From NCBI RefSeq assembly GCF_028769735.1, contig NC_088170.1, positions 42,448,920 to 42,512,919 of the forward strand: a stretch of DNA of 64,000 bases, given 5' to 3'. The notes beneath the pieces are model-generated. The model was not told the DNA's origin, did not search any database, and worked only from the letters and a program-made list of their open reading frames with translations. Shown here piece after piece: positions 33,601 through 45,600 of this stretch (within the stretch, counting starts at the first letter, position 1; the number at the start of each line of letters is the position of its first letter). Source of the stretch: Zonotrichia leucophrys gambelii. Taxonomy: Eukaryota > Chordata > Aves > Passeriformes > Passerellidae. The position numbers were made by a program, and so were the translations under genes.

Positions 33601-36600
33601 TACTGCATAGATACAAAATAGCTTGTTGACATTATTTTGCTTTACATCATTGAAGGTAAAACATTTGAAACCAGATATTTTTAAAAATCAATATATTTGC
33701 AATTACTGAAATAATATGTTAATGTGGAAGACACTCAAAATCGTGCCCCTGTCCTTACAGGGATGTTCTGTACAAAGGTGCTTTAAACATTTGGGTTCAT
33801 GCTATAAATTTCATTGACTTGGACTTCCCTTCATTCTCTGGTTTTTATGTTCACTTAATTTGAGAACAATACTTTGTAATGCATATTCCCTTACATGCTA
33901 GGATCTCAAACTAGCTTCCCAAACTGCCAGCATCTCTCAGGTAGGGGGTGTTGAAGCAGCTCAACACATCAGCCAGGTGAACTGTTGAGAGCTTTTAAAG
34001 CTGCTCATAGGAAGAAGGTTCTGAAAAGAACCTAAAGACTGACTCCCAGGTCATGTATTTTAACCACTGACCAGCACTGGTTTCTGACTTGGATACTTCT
34101 CAGCAGAGATGAAATCATAGTCAGTCATAGGCCAGAATTCTTGAAGGATGCTGGTGTTGAGTTTTCCAGGATGAATAAGGTCTGGGCAGAGAGTTTTGCA
34201 TAGAAGAAAAAATGCCTTGAAAAATGCACGTGCCTTCTGTCAAAGTAGTGGATTATCTTAAAACTTTGAAAAATTTCCCAAATTTGAATCAGGTACATTA
34301 GAGATTCCTGTAAGAGGGGGATAAATAAAGGCCTTGCTCTTTTACAGGACTGACATGTTTATGAAAGTATTGGAGTTTGTGTGCCCCTCATGTAAGCAGA
34401 TGAAGCTCATTAATATCATAGGGCTTAGCTGTGCAGATGGAGAGACATTTCCAGTTAGCCTCTAGTAGATTGGATTTATCAAAGCTAAGACTAAATATGG
34501 ATCATGAGTTTGTTAAAGAGACAATCTTTCCTCTTTAATTATTGTAAAGATCTAGCAAATTTTAGAGCCTGGCATTATTCTGAAATATCTTTTTTATCCT
34601 ATCTTGGGAGCTGTGTCAGCAACATAATTCTTTATTCCTGACAATTCAATCAAAAAAAAACCAAGGGAATTTCTGTCTTTTAAGATAACACAAGTTCTTC
34701 CTTCCCCTTCCTGCTTGCTGGCTAAGATGAATTAGTAGAGTGAAGAAAGTACAGGGTATCTCTGAGTGGGTGTATCCTTGTGTGCCTCTTGGAGATGAAC
34801 ACTCAGTTGTTTGGTCCAGTGACATCAGCTTGCTTTGGCCAGGGCCCCTTAAGAGTTGCTCAGGACAGTGGGGAGTGAGTAACAGAGTGTAAATTATCTC
34901 AGTGGAAAGGGGTGCTTTCAATGCAGTCTGACACTGGAGAAGTAAAATGAGCAAGCAGTGGTGTTTGACCCCCAGTCCTTAACAGGGTTTGAATTACTGT
35001 TGTCAGGAAGATATTCAGGATTTTTTACATCCCTGATTATGGACTATTGGAAGGACTGCTAGTAGGAGCAAGAGCCTGGGAGTTGTGATGTGGCTCTAGC
35101 ATTTTATTAGTTTGCATCCTTGTGCCTCAGTTTAGCATCCATAGTAAAAGAACCTATTTCCGCATGTTTAGAGATTCTGAATAAACAGAGTTATGCAAGT
35201 CAAGGGCATATTATTTCTGATCGTTTTTTACTTTTTACTACCATCTCTTTGTAGTTGTTTAATTCTTTTTAATATTTCTGCTTAGGACTGAAAGCTTTGC
35301 TTTTTTTTCTTTTATTGAAGACTCGTTCTTTGCTCAGTGTCTTTGAAGAAGATGCAGGAACCCTTACAGAATACACAAACCAGTTGCTTCAGGCAATGCA
35401 ACGAGTCTATGGTGCTCAGGTAATTTTTCATTTGTATTTCTTTTGTTCTATCTGGAGTAGAAGATAAATTGCTATTATGATGCTGTTATTTACATTAGAG
35501 TTGCTAAGTACATGCTTCTTATGTAGTTTAAGAGGAGTTGTGTGTGTTTTTCATCTGATAGCTCAACCTCTTCCTGCCTTGATGCTCAGAAAAGTAGTAT
35601 TCATTTAAAAAAAAAAGTTCTTTATTTTGTCTGCAAACAATTAATCAGAGGGAAACTGTGTTGTGTCCTTACCTTATGGTACATTGGGAGGCCAGCCTTG
35701 GCAAAATTGCTTGCCAAAATGCAGACACAATTCCCAGGTCTGCACACTGACTTTAGGCACATAACTTTGATGCTGTGTCTCAGCTCATGAAGGGAGCTGC
35801 CCATGTCCATTGATTACAGAGCAGATGTGCACTTTGGGTCATACTAAAGTCAAGTGCCTAGAGTAGTTGTGAAAGAAATTAGCAGGAGCAGAAAAAATAA
35901 CATTTTCTAGAGTGTTTACATGACCTAGATGACTAAATCCCTTTGAAAGTAAAACCTGTAAGAGAAATTGCATGCAGTGCTTTGGAAAATGTAAATCTGA
36001 GTGATTTTCCGTGAAGCTGATTCCCATGCGCATAAAATTAGGTGCTTCAAAATTCCATATCTGGGTCTTTAAAGACATACACAGTGTCTCGGGGAAGTTT
36101 TGCAAATATTTATGTAGGTTAAATTCCTGAGTTCACTAGAAACAACTTTTCTGTTCTTAAACCAGTAAATCAGAGCCCGCAGAGAGATTAAGAGCTGTGG
36201 GGTATTTTGAATTTCCCTGAGGAGTGTGTGATCTCTACATTATTAGAAATCAGCTCAGCTGTAAGTCTTGCTATAAGCAAGGTATATGTCCATTTGATGG
36301 GATTGCTCTTTGGATGACTGATAGTTTGACCTGGAGGAACAATTTGCCCAGGATCTGGCTGCCTGCACCTGGATGAACCAGCTTTGGAGAGCTTCCACAG
36401 TCTCCACATCTTGGATGTAGTGCAAATGCAGAGCAGACAGAGGTTTGCAGCACAGCTTAGGTACATAGGAAATTATGCAGGACATGGCCAAGGGCTTGAG
36501 AGGTAGCATGAAATCAGCACTAAAAGTCGGGGATAGGCATTTTGGTAGAGTCACTGTGCTTTAAGAGTTACAAAGAGTGTGGGCATGTTGTGTGGTAGGA

Positions 36601-39600
36601 ATCTGACAGCAAAGACTGGGTAGGATTGAAATGGATGAAGAAGGGAATCAGGAGATAAATCTGATTCTTAATGTCCACCCTGAGGGCTTCATGTCCCTTT
36701 CCACTGCTGATGACATTTTAGGATGGCATTTTAGGAAGTGGTTGCTCTATGTGATTCCAGAAAAAAAAGCGCTTTTTCTGCTTTTCTTTTCCTCTTCCTT
36801 TTGATCTTGGTTTTTAGCCTTCTCCATTTCTGTTTCACCATAATTACATTTCCTTTTTCTTCTCATTGTCTCAGTACATTTACCCATCACTGTTTTGCAG
36901 TACTACTGAGTCTACTTCATTTTTCCAGCACTTTTTCACCACTTCTTTCCTGAACAGATGTAAGATGTACTTTAGTTTGATGTAAGTATTCAGTTGCTTG
37001 TGACTATTTGATATAAAATCTGATTCTTTAAAATAGGTCTTTGGAGTTTGATGCAGTTTTGAGATGTAGAAATAGAAGAGTAATGCTGAATTGCCTACTA
37101 AACATAAAGTTAGTTATTGACAGTTAAGAAAAATGTATGTGGTATTTCTTGGCTGCCTAATCACAACTTGAGAGAAAAAGCACTTTTGTTGATATGTTAT
37201 CTGGGCCTCAATAGCAGCATATTAGCAAATGTTACCAACCCTGTAAAAGCTGAGTATTGCGAAGCCACTTTCTGAATTTGCCTTTTTATTTTCATGACTT
37301 AAATTTTGACTCTGCAAAGCCAAATTTTCTCTTTGCAAAGTCATTGTCATCTCCTGCTCTGATTGCCATGTCTGTAAGGTAGGAATTACAGTTACTGATC
37401 TTCTTTAAAGCAGTGGCCATAAAATGACTGGGATCACAGTCAAGGCAGTCAGACAAAGCATCAGTGGGTTGTACTAGTATCCAGTACTGAAAATTCTGGG
37501 TTTATGCCCCCTCAAAACACTTATGACTGTTTAAAAAAAATGTTAATTTTGTTTTCTTCCATAGTTTTTTCTGAACTTTAACATTTCCCAGATGTTTTAA
37601 CCATGTTTTCAACATTTTTTTGGACTAGCTTACTAGAAATTTGGTGTTTCTTCTGATGGAAACTCTGATTTTCATGTTATTCAAGCCACTGTAGCTTGTG
37701 ATCAAATAACAATAGTTAATGGCTCTCTAGAGATTCAGTGCAGAGTCTCAGGGGAGTAGCAATTAGTACCAACTGCATGCTGTCTCTAGCTGTGTCAAAA
37801 CACTGCTCTGTGTGGAGAGCCACACTAAATTTGTAAAGTGACAGCTCAAACTGCTTAATGCACTTTGATCAGTGCATTTGAAAGGAGTGTGAAAAAGAAA
37901 TACTTGCCCTTATTGTAAAAATAAAAACGTTTAGGAAAATAGGAATCCTTTTAAACATCTTTTCAGACTTACGTGTGTTCAAGCAGGACTTTTAAAAGAG
38001 TGTAAGGAGGGATGTGCAACATCCTGTGTAGCAGTGGCTCTGTTGCCTGGGCCGCAGCTGGGTGATGCATGGAAAGCAGATTGCCTTGGCTGCAAGGCCC
38101 TCAGTGCTTTACAAGCCTCTGGTTGCCCTGCAGGATGAGGACAGTGCTCTCACCTCCTGGGCACCCACACCACATGGGATCAGGTGGTAACTCTTCAGTG
38201 CAAAAGAAGCTGTGATGCTGCAAGGTAGATGCAGTGTGTGATGCCCTGATTAAGAAGTCACAGGACCTGAAAGTGGCACTAGGGGAGTGAGATTGCCCTG
38301 ATGCCCTGATTAAGGAGAAGTCACAGAACCCAAAATTAGCACTGGAGGAGTAAGGCTTGTTGATCTGGCAAACCAATGTGATTAAATACAGTGAAGCATT
38401 TTTATATTCATCAAATAAACCACACCTGTGTGAGTACATACTTCCTTTTGTAGATCTCCCAGCTGTGCTGTAGTACTCTGGAATAGTTACTGCAGTAGTG
38501 GTCTTATACAGGAGATCTTCCTTGCAGAGTTTATTCTTGTAGTGCTTCCTTCTTGTGTGCAAGCCCTGATGTTGCATCTGGCATTACTGCTGATTTCTGT
38601 GAATGTTGTGTTTGTCAGTCTGGATATTTTATTACCTGAGCAATATTATAATGCAGCAGCAAGCAAGGACTGTTAGAAAATTTAATTTGCTGAATTTACA
38701 ATGCTGAGATTCTTGCAATAGTGTATGAGCAAAGTGTGCCCAGTTTACCTTCCTGACCACTGTCATAGTAAATTGTTTTCAGAGCTTTGCTGTCATTTCC
38801 AGTTCTCCATCATGCTCTAGAAATGGCTGAGCAGGGAATCTTCACTTGAAGCAAAATGCCTTTAGGAAACTTAGAAGACTCTTGTGTCTCTGCTGACTAT
38901 TAGAAGAGATAAATAGTTGAGCAGGTGAGAGGAGAGTAAGATGCAGTATTTTGTCATTGTAAAGATATTTCATCTCACGAGTCCTGACTAGACCTCTCTA
39001 GATACAGGGGCAGTGATATCAGAAGAGGAGTACAAAGAAACAAATGTTGTGTTTATCAATGTATCTGGAGAGGGAACAGCATGGGAATTGTGAAGCATGA
39101 TCTTGTTCAGCATCTCTGTCTCTGTGAGCAGTTGTCTTGTGATTCCAGAGGCACACGGGCAAAGCAGCAACAACTGTGGTGGCTCACGGCCTTTTTACAT
39201 CCAGACTCTTACAGAAACTTTTGACAATTATATAACAGTCTTGGTTTATAGGTACCATGTTATGGGTGTCAGGACAGCTTGAATCTGTCAAGCTATTTTT
39301 AAAGTAGTGCTGTATAAATGTTACTTCTCTCGGCAAATTCATGATTCCTCACGTCTGCATTTTTCAACAGTGCTGCTTGTTTGATTTTCCTGTGTATTGC
39401 CTTCAGGAGGCTGTAACTCAGTAGTTGGGTGTCAGGCTCTTTAGACTTCACATGGACTTTCATATTGATTATGTTGCATAGCTAACCCCAAGTGCTGAGA
39501 GTTCTTGCTTATTTAGCAAGTAAGCACTGATACAGCTTTTCTTTTAATTGTTTTCTTTTCATGTCTAAGGGAACAATTGTGTTGGCTTTTCAAATTATAA

Positions 39601-42600
39601 GACCTTTTTTTTCCTAAAACGTTTTGATGGAATAAAAATTAAGTTAGCATTTTATAAACTTCTAATTTAACATAGAGAAGCTTCAACAGAGTGTTAGAAT
39701 GGGACAAACATTTGCAATAAACGACAGTTGGCATCACTGACTTCTGTGAAATACTGTGTGTGTTATTATTCCATACTTGCAAGTTTGCATCATACCTCTT
39801 GCCTTCCTGAGGCTTATTTACCATATATTGTATTTAATAATATTACAATTATTTGTAATGCCATTGGGTAATGCAGTTGGGTTTAGTGCTGCCTGTAAAG
39901 TCAGAGTTGTCACTGTGCCTGGAAGCAGGTTAACATTGTGCTAAGGAGGATCTGGGGATCTGAGGCATCGTGAATGTATAGATACTCTGCTGATAGTAAT
40001 TGTTTTGACAGAAGAGGTTCTTTCTGTACTGAACTAACCATGCTGTAGATGCTTTTGGTGTTTTTCAGCAGAACTTTGACTGGTTGCTTCTGTTCGTTGG
40101 AGCTACTGGATGATTCTTTGCTGAACTATGTGATAGGTGGCAGCAGGCCAAAGCAAAGGGTGCTTCTGGGTCTCTGGCCCAGATAGTTCACTGTGCTGGG
40201 CTCTGCTTGCTCAGGATGATAAGGGACAATAAGAGAGCATACAAGTTCTGTCCCAGTTTTAATGGTTTTCTGTATCAGCCCTAGTAAAAAGAGCTCTATT
40301 AAAGCAGTTCAGAGATCTGTTCCTAGTTTTACAAACTCCCTATGGCCTTATATATTTGGAGACAGGAATAGTTTGTTAAGGTTTAAAATTAAGTTTAAAG
40401 TTACTAGTTCTCTGCCTTTCTGAGGATGAGAAGGATCTGATAGGGATTAAGATGGGTGTCAGTTACCCCCTTCCCTTTTTTCTTTTATTCTTGTTGTAAG
40501 TCCTTGTTAACAAATCAGGGACAGAGCACTTGATATGCTACTGTTAGGAATACATTGATTAAAGATTGACATATCCAAGTGCTTGTCTGGTTTTTCCAGC
40601 TGTCAAGTAAAATTATACAACTTCCCTACAGATCTTACCTGACGTAAGCACATCTTAAGTGTGTGTGTATTTTCAGGAAAAGACAGATGTGCTGGTTTGT
40701 GCTCTTGTAGCCACTTAAAGTGCTGTAATTACATTGGTACATTCCCTGAGTGTGAATGCAGTGTGAGGCACACCTTCTGTTTCTCTTTATTGATGTAGGT
40801 TTTGGGGAGAGATGATTAACCAGTATGAAACATTCATTTGCTGGTATGGCAGCCTATGTCTTTGATGTTGTTCTAGTTTTGTTATATTCTTGTGATATAA
40901 CAAAACATTCTTGTGATGGGGGAAACCCAAGCCTGAAACCAAACCCCCAAACATTAACTCTATTCAAAGTAGTTAAACTGTAGATCTGAAGTATGTCCCT
41001 CTTACTGCTGCTTCTCTGTTGTCATGGTTTAAGCCCAGCTGGAAATTCTGCCAGCCCCATTTGTGGGGCTTGCCCAACCCCATTTCTTTTTGCCTCACCC
41101 CAGTGGAATGTGGAGGAGAATCAAAGTAAAACTTGTATTTGGAGATAAAAAAGTTTAATAATGGAAAATAAAGTAAAATACAATAATAATGGTAACTTAT
41201 AATAATGATAATAAAAAGGGGAAAAAACTGTGATGTGCATTGCAGCTGTTCACCTCCCACTAACTGATGCCAGAGCTCCCTTCCTGAACCCCGACTGGCC
41301 TCCCGTAAGGGTACTTGCCCCAGTTTATTTACTGGGCCTGATGTTCTGTGGTGTGGAGTATCCCTTTGGTCCTTTTGGGTTGTCTGGCCCAGCTGTACTT
41401 CCTCCCAGTTTCTTTTGCATGCCCTCTCACTGGCCAGGTATGGGACAAGGAAAAAAAATCCTTTACTTAGGATGAACACAGCTTCACAAAAATCCAAAAC
41501 ATAAGTGTGTTTTCTGCACTATTATTAATCTGAATCCAAAACACAGCACTGTAACAGCTGTTGAGAAGAAATTAACTCTGTCTTAACTGAAAGCAGGACA
41601 TCTGTGCAGGTATTTTGGGACTAGCTGTTTGCACACAGCAGCACTGAGGACCTTTCATTATTTCTATTAACATGTCATTTTTGTTTGTAGAATGAAATGT
41701 GTCTTGCCACACAACAGCTTTCGAAGCAGCTCCTTGCCTATGAAAAGCAGGTATGTTCAGCACGTGACTTTGATTTCTTTTCTGCCTCAGCACTTGTGAA
41801 GAAGTCTGTAAACTGTAAACCAGCACTTTTCTGGAAGTGCTCAGGGCATTTGCTTTACTTGCTATCATGTGAAGGCAGTTGTGAATTTCCTCAGGATGTT
41901 CAAGGGAGTTGGGTCATTTCTGAGAATCTTACGAAAAGAACCGGATTAGAAAAAACCCAAAAAGGTACAAAATCCGAGTTAATAAATTTATGAAGATACA
42001 AGTCAGTTTGTTCCAGTTCTATGAGTTTAAAATGAGTATAATAAGAATTAAGTGCTGTCCAAAATTAATTCATTTAACACAAGAAGAGCAGAGTAAAATG
42101 ATGTATATTAATGAGCTTGTTTTTACATTTATTTTTAGTATTTGTTGCATTTTGTAGAAATATTAATTAGATTTGCAGTAAAACAAGCGTTGTATTTTAT
42201 ATTCATCTTTAAATAAAGTTATGGACCAAATGTGTTTTTCTATTTCCAGCATTTTGCCTTAGGTAAAGGAGATGAAGAAGTGATATCCACCCTCCATTAT
42301 TTTTCAAAAGTTGTGGATGAGGTAATTTGAATTGCTAATATTCTCTTTTTACAGTACAGAATATTAGTGGTTTTTCTTTGGGTCTCTCCTTTTGATTCAG
42401 TGCCTTCCCACTGAAGGCTAGATTTAGAGTAGTTTAATTTTGGATGAAGACATTTGAAACCACCTTTCCATAATGGTTAGAGCTGTTTCTGTGGCTTCCT
42501 CCCATATTCTATCCTCAGAACAAGGCTGAATTTCCTTGGGGAACTTAGAGAATAAAACAGGATGGGCCATCTAGGCTAGGGCTATCTTTTCTATAATTCC

Positions 42601-45600
42601 ATATTAAAATGACACATTTCTAAGCTTTAAACACTGCAGTTTGAACCAAAACTTGCTGGATGTGGATGCAGGGCAGCTGTGAATTGGTAAAGTTGCAGTT
42701 TAGTTGCTATGAGATCATGCAGAATCCAGAGAAGTTTGGGGAAGGCTGCAGTACTGTGAGGTGAAGACAGTGAATCTGTGTGCACTGAATACTCCCATGC
42801 CCTGGAGGTTTTTGCTAATTACTGGAAGTGTTTGTAAATGCTTTTGTTAGACCTTCCCATGTAACATTTCAATATGGCCTTGGTATCTAGGTCCTTCTTG
42901 CTTAGGTTTCGTCAAATCACTCTCTCTGCTTTTTCGTCAAATCACTCTCTCTGTGATTTCGTCAAATCACACTCTCATCTAGGCTAGGGCTATCTTTTCT
43001 ATAATTCCATATTAAAATGACACATTTCTAAGCTTTAAACACTGCAGTTTGAACCAAAACTTGCTGGATGTGGATGCAGGGCAGCTGTGAATTGGTAAAG
43101 TTGCAGTTTAGTTGCTATGAGATCATGCAGAATCCAGAGAAGTTTGGGGAAGGCTGCAGTACTGTGAGGTGAAGACAGTGAATCTGTGTGCACTGAATAC
43201 TCCCATGCCCTGGAGGTTTTTGCTAATTACTGGAAGTGTTTGTAAATGCTTTTGTTAGACCTTCCCATGTAACATTTCAATATGGCCTTGGTATCTAGGT
43301 CCTTCTTGCTTAGGTTTCGTCAAATCACTCTCTCTGCTTTGAGCAGTGCTGTGCCATCAGAAAAGTCTGTTCTTGTTGGTCTACTTCCAACTTTGATTAA
43401 GAAGGCAAAAGGCTGTACTGAGGTCTGCTGTTTGGGAGAGGAGAGAAGGTTGTGGGACAAAAAGTAAGTTAAAAATTTTAGAGCCCATGAATAGCTCTGA
43501 GGATGTATTGAGAGGAATCCCAAAGGTTTACTTTTTTCTTAGGCTTTTCTTTTTGCATGTGTGTTCTCAGGATGCTTGAAAGTAGCATTTGTTATCGCAA
43601 GTCTTGCAATTGCTTATGTGCCTCCAAATAGATCAAAACAAGAAGTTTATCCTTCCCAGGTTCAAGAGAACGGTGCCATTTGGGGGCAGAAAGCTGAAAG
43701 TTGCTGCTCAGTTCTGTCAGTCACATTTTCCGTCATGAGAACTCGCTCCATTCCTTGGCTTCCTTTTCTGTGTGTTAGCTTCCCCTTGTGCCTGTTTTAG
43801 TTGTCTGTTCTATCAGCATTGAATTGTATTGTCTCATGGGAGATCTTCAGTTCACCCTTACCTGCAAGAGGCTGCCTGGAGGTATCCAGGATGCTCAGCA
43901 AACAGGCAGGATATCACTGCAAGGTGTTGCACCCTCTTGGTGCTCCAGCAGTGTGACTGATAGCTGTCCTACCTGCTCCCATTCCTAGCAGGCCAGTGTT
44001 GACATGAGAGCCTTGCCTGCCTTCATCCTAAATGGTGCCACGTGGGTGCTTTAAAACAGCTATTTGCTGAAGTTTAGAAACACAAAAACAACAGTGGGCA
44101 ACTGCTGTCGAGGTAAAATACTTGAATGGGATCTTGCGTTGCAGTTGCCCCCTGTTGTGATTGTGTCCTGGTGAGTCCTTGTTCATGGAAAGACAGTGTA
44201 GTTATGGTGGTGGGACTGTAACTCCATGGCATTGAGACTTAACTAAAACAGGTTAATAAAGGATAATTACAGTTTAAATCCTGTTGGGTTAAGCATTAGA
44301 ATTAATGGTCAAGTGAATTGCCCTAATCCGTCATGTGGGAACTGAGAAGTTCTTGGATCCTTGAGAAATACCAGGCAGGAATGAAGCATTTAGGGAGAGC
44401 ATCCCCATCTGTCTTAGATACCATGAGAAGTGTATTACAAGTATTGAAGTACATTATATCCACTGGACACAAATGGCAGGTGTGTTTTGATGTTCTCTGT
44501 GGTTTGGGTTTTTTATGTACATTGTGTCTCAGAACAATTCTCTGTTTCAGCTCAATATTCTTCATTCTGAACTGGCTAAACAGCTTGCAGATACAATGGT
44601 TCTCCCAATAATACAATTTCGAGAAAAAGATCTCACAGGTAAATTTTATTCTAAGTTTCAATTTTCCTTATATGCTCCTTCTTGTTTATTTCATCACACA
44701 CTGAGACATATTTTACTCAGACAAAAGCAGTTCACGTTCACCTTGTAACGTTTTATGCGCCATATGGTGCAAGTTTAAAAATACACAGCTTTATTCTTTG
44801 TTGGGTCACTGTGTTTTTATACTAATGTAATTTCACTGAAGTCACTGATGTTGTAATTGCCAGAAGGGAAATTTAGCAGTGAATTGGGCTTGCAAACAGT
44901 ATTTGTTCCACTTCAGAAGTTTGGGGCTGTTTGACAAGCACAAACAAGAATGTTTTAACTTCAGAGAATAGTATATTCCCTCCTTTTTAAGGAATCAGTC
45001 CTCTTTAAATTCTTGCCATGCAAGGGTAATTCCATGCAAGTTACCTGATTTCACAAATTTGGGATTTCATTACTTAAACAGCAAGGCAGTAACACAAACA
45101 TTCTATATAATTACAGAAGAAAAAAACTCATATTCAAGGTCATGGGCCACTGCCAGTCTACTTTTTGCAACACCGTCTTCGACTTTTTGTCAGCTTCTTG
45201 TCTTTTTCTTTGTCTTCTTTCTTTCTTGTCCTTCCGTTTTCTTTCTTGTCTTCGTTTCTTTCTTGTCTTCGTTTCTTTCTTGTCTTCCTTTCTTTCTTGT
45301 CTTCCTTTCTTTCTTGTCTTCCTTTCTTTCTTGTCTTCCTTTCTTTCTTGTCTTCCTTTCTTTCTTGTCTTCCTTTCTTTCTTCCCACTACTTATTTCAC
45401 TTTTTGCAGTCCCACTTATGTCCTTCTTGTAGACATCATTTTGGTGTGAGACAAAATGACTACAGCAAAACATTGACTGGTTTAAGTTCGTTATGGGATC
45501 TGATTGAAAATTGTGAGGACATCTAGGTGTCTATGTTAACAATATGTTGTTTATCATATACTGTCAAATATAAAGGAGAATTTGGATGGTAAGATGTTGA

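Larger units (their letters stand above)
30649..35320 (+). other. APPL2 intron 1
   Basis: The first 400 bp are CpG island; the remainder is AT-rich. It contains a CCGT microsatellite and a CR1 fragment (32033-32110). The large GC-rich open frames at its start are composition artefacts. Confidence 0.8.
35420..41690 (+). other. APPL2 intron 2
   Basis: 6.3 kb; holds a 60-bp-period tandem duplication (38240-38355), a fold-back (40877-40905) and an antisense solo LTR (41020-41600) close to exon 3. No additional exon is recognised. Confidence 0.8.

Noticed and set aside
38101..38577. 158-codon minus-strand open frame in APPL2 intron 2
   Set aside because: Longest intronic frame outside repeats, but it spans a local tandem duplication, has no family resemblance and no clear splice context. 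Treated as chance.
40973..41497. 174-codon minus-strand open frame
   Set aside because: Lies mostly within the solo LTR; LTRs do not normally encode protein and the translation is low-complexity in the AT-rich part.
45059..45526. Open frames of 76-155 codons on both strands across the minisatellite
   Set aside because: Generated by a stop-free 17-bp repeat with a period not divisible by three; all frames are open and repetitive, which is not coding behaviour.
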